Shown one piece after another: positions 63,951 through 64,000 of a stretch of 64,000 bases of DNA. The first letter of the stretch is position 1, and every line of letters begins with the position of its first letter. The DNA lies in the NCBI GenBank assembly GCA_945952105.1, contig CAMFGZ010000010.1:89705-153704 (forward strand). Reading direction: 5' to 3'. The notes below the pieces were generated by a model. The model was not told where the DNA came from. It made no database searches and saw only the letters and a program-made list of their open reading frames with translations. A program made the translations under genes and the position numbers. This DNA is from an uncultured Rhodospirillaceae bacterium (lineage in GTDB: Bacteria > Pseudomonadota > Alphaproteobacteria > Reyranellales > Reyranellaceae).

Positions 63951-64000
63951 AGCGTTTCATGGCTTGAGTGAATCGAAGGGGATTCCCGAGCGGTCGAGAC

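Noticed and set aside
63951..64000. The last 50 bases resemble dispersed non-coding repeats of rhizobial genomes (GAGCGTTTC followed by GAATCGA-type sequence).
   Set aside because: Too short within the window and no second full copy is visible here, so no repeat is called. A genome-wide search with these 50 bases would decide.

Overview
The window is GC-rich chromosomal DNA from an alphaproteobacterium. The block dcd, murA, DUF2948, hisG, hisD, UPF0262, LMW-phosphatase-like, infA, maf, RNase G and yacG is characteristic of that class. UPF0262, DUF2948 and the short stand-alone HisG fit best in Rhodospirillales or Rhizobiales. The lineage below class level is an inference; the mix of amidase, PhyH, AtuA and xanthine-dehydrogenase-like genes recalls Reyranella- or Bradyrhizobium-like soil bacteria. 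No insertion sequence, prophage, CRISPR array or origin was seen. One tRNA gene is present (tRNA-Phe, anticodon GAA).

Layout. 1-1373 is the 3' part of an AtuA/DUF1446 gene. 1607-8154 is a TetR regulator followed by a tripartite RND efflux operon (NodT-type lipoprotein, HlyD-type adaptor, RND pump). 8227-17931 is the housekeeping block, interrupted at 13709-15557 by three minus-strand genes for small secreted proteins; tRNA-Phe follows with a good promoter inside the end of yacG. 18043-19019 is poor in genes and holds a small repeat protein and a striking inverted repeat.

19020-36100 is the centrepiece: seven tightly coupled plus-strand genes, glgE, treS-mak fusion, glgB, glgX, treZ, malQ and treY. 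Together they encode the GlgE route (trehalose to maltose to maltose-1-phosphate to branched alpha-glucan) and the return TreX-TreY-TreZ route (alpha-glucan to trehalose), with MalQ handling short maltooligosaccharides. This is a closed trehalose/alpha-glucan cycle in one transcription unit. The GlgE homologue carries an extra N-terminal GH13-like domain whose nucleophile position is not Asp.

36382-40270 is a minus-strand run: dihydroxyacetone kinase, an MFS exporter and a Gfo/Idh/MocA oxidoreductase. 40439-48974 is mixed: a PhyH dioxygenase, an aldehyde dehydrogenase, a small secreted protein, an unrecognised 740-residue protein with a probable alpha/alpha-toroid C-terminus, a cold-shock protein with a clear terminator, a periplasmic ClpP-fold protein, an SDR and a five-helix membrane protein. 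49114-55955 holds two divergent MFS transporters, a glutathione transferase, an orphan xanthine-dehydrogenase-type large subunit with Gln at the usual catalytic Glu position, and a DMT exporter. 55952-61432 has a peptide/opine-type ABC binding protein divergent from two tandem amidases and an M20 carbamoylase-type hydrolase, likely one amide-scavenging unit. The end holds ybaK, an unknown membrane-anchored protein and two tandem SpoIIAA/STAS-like genes.

All assignments come from reading sequence motifs; no database search was run.
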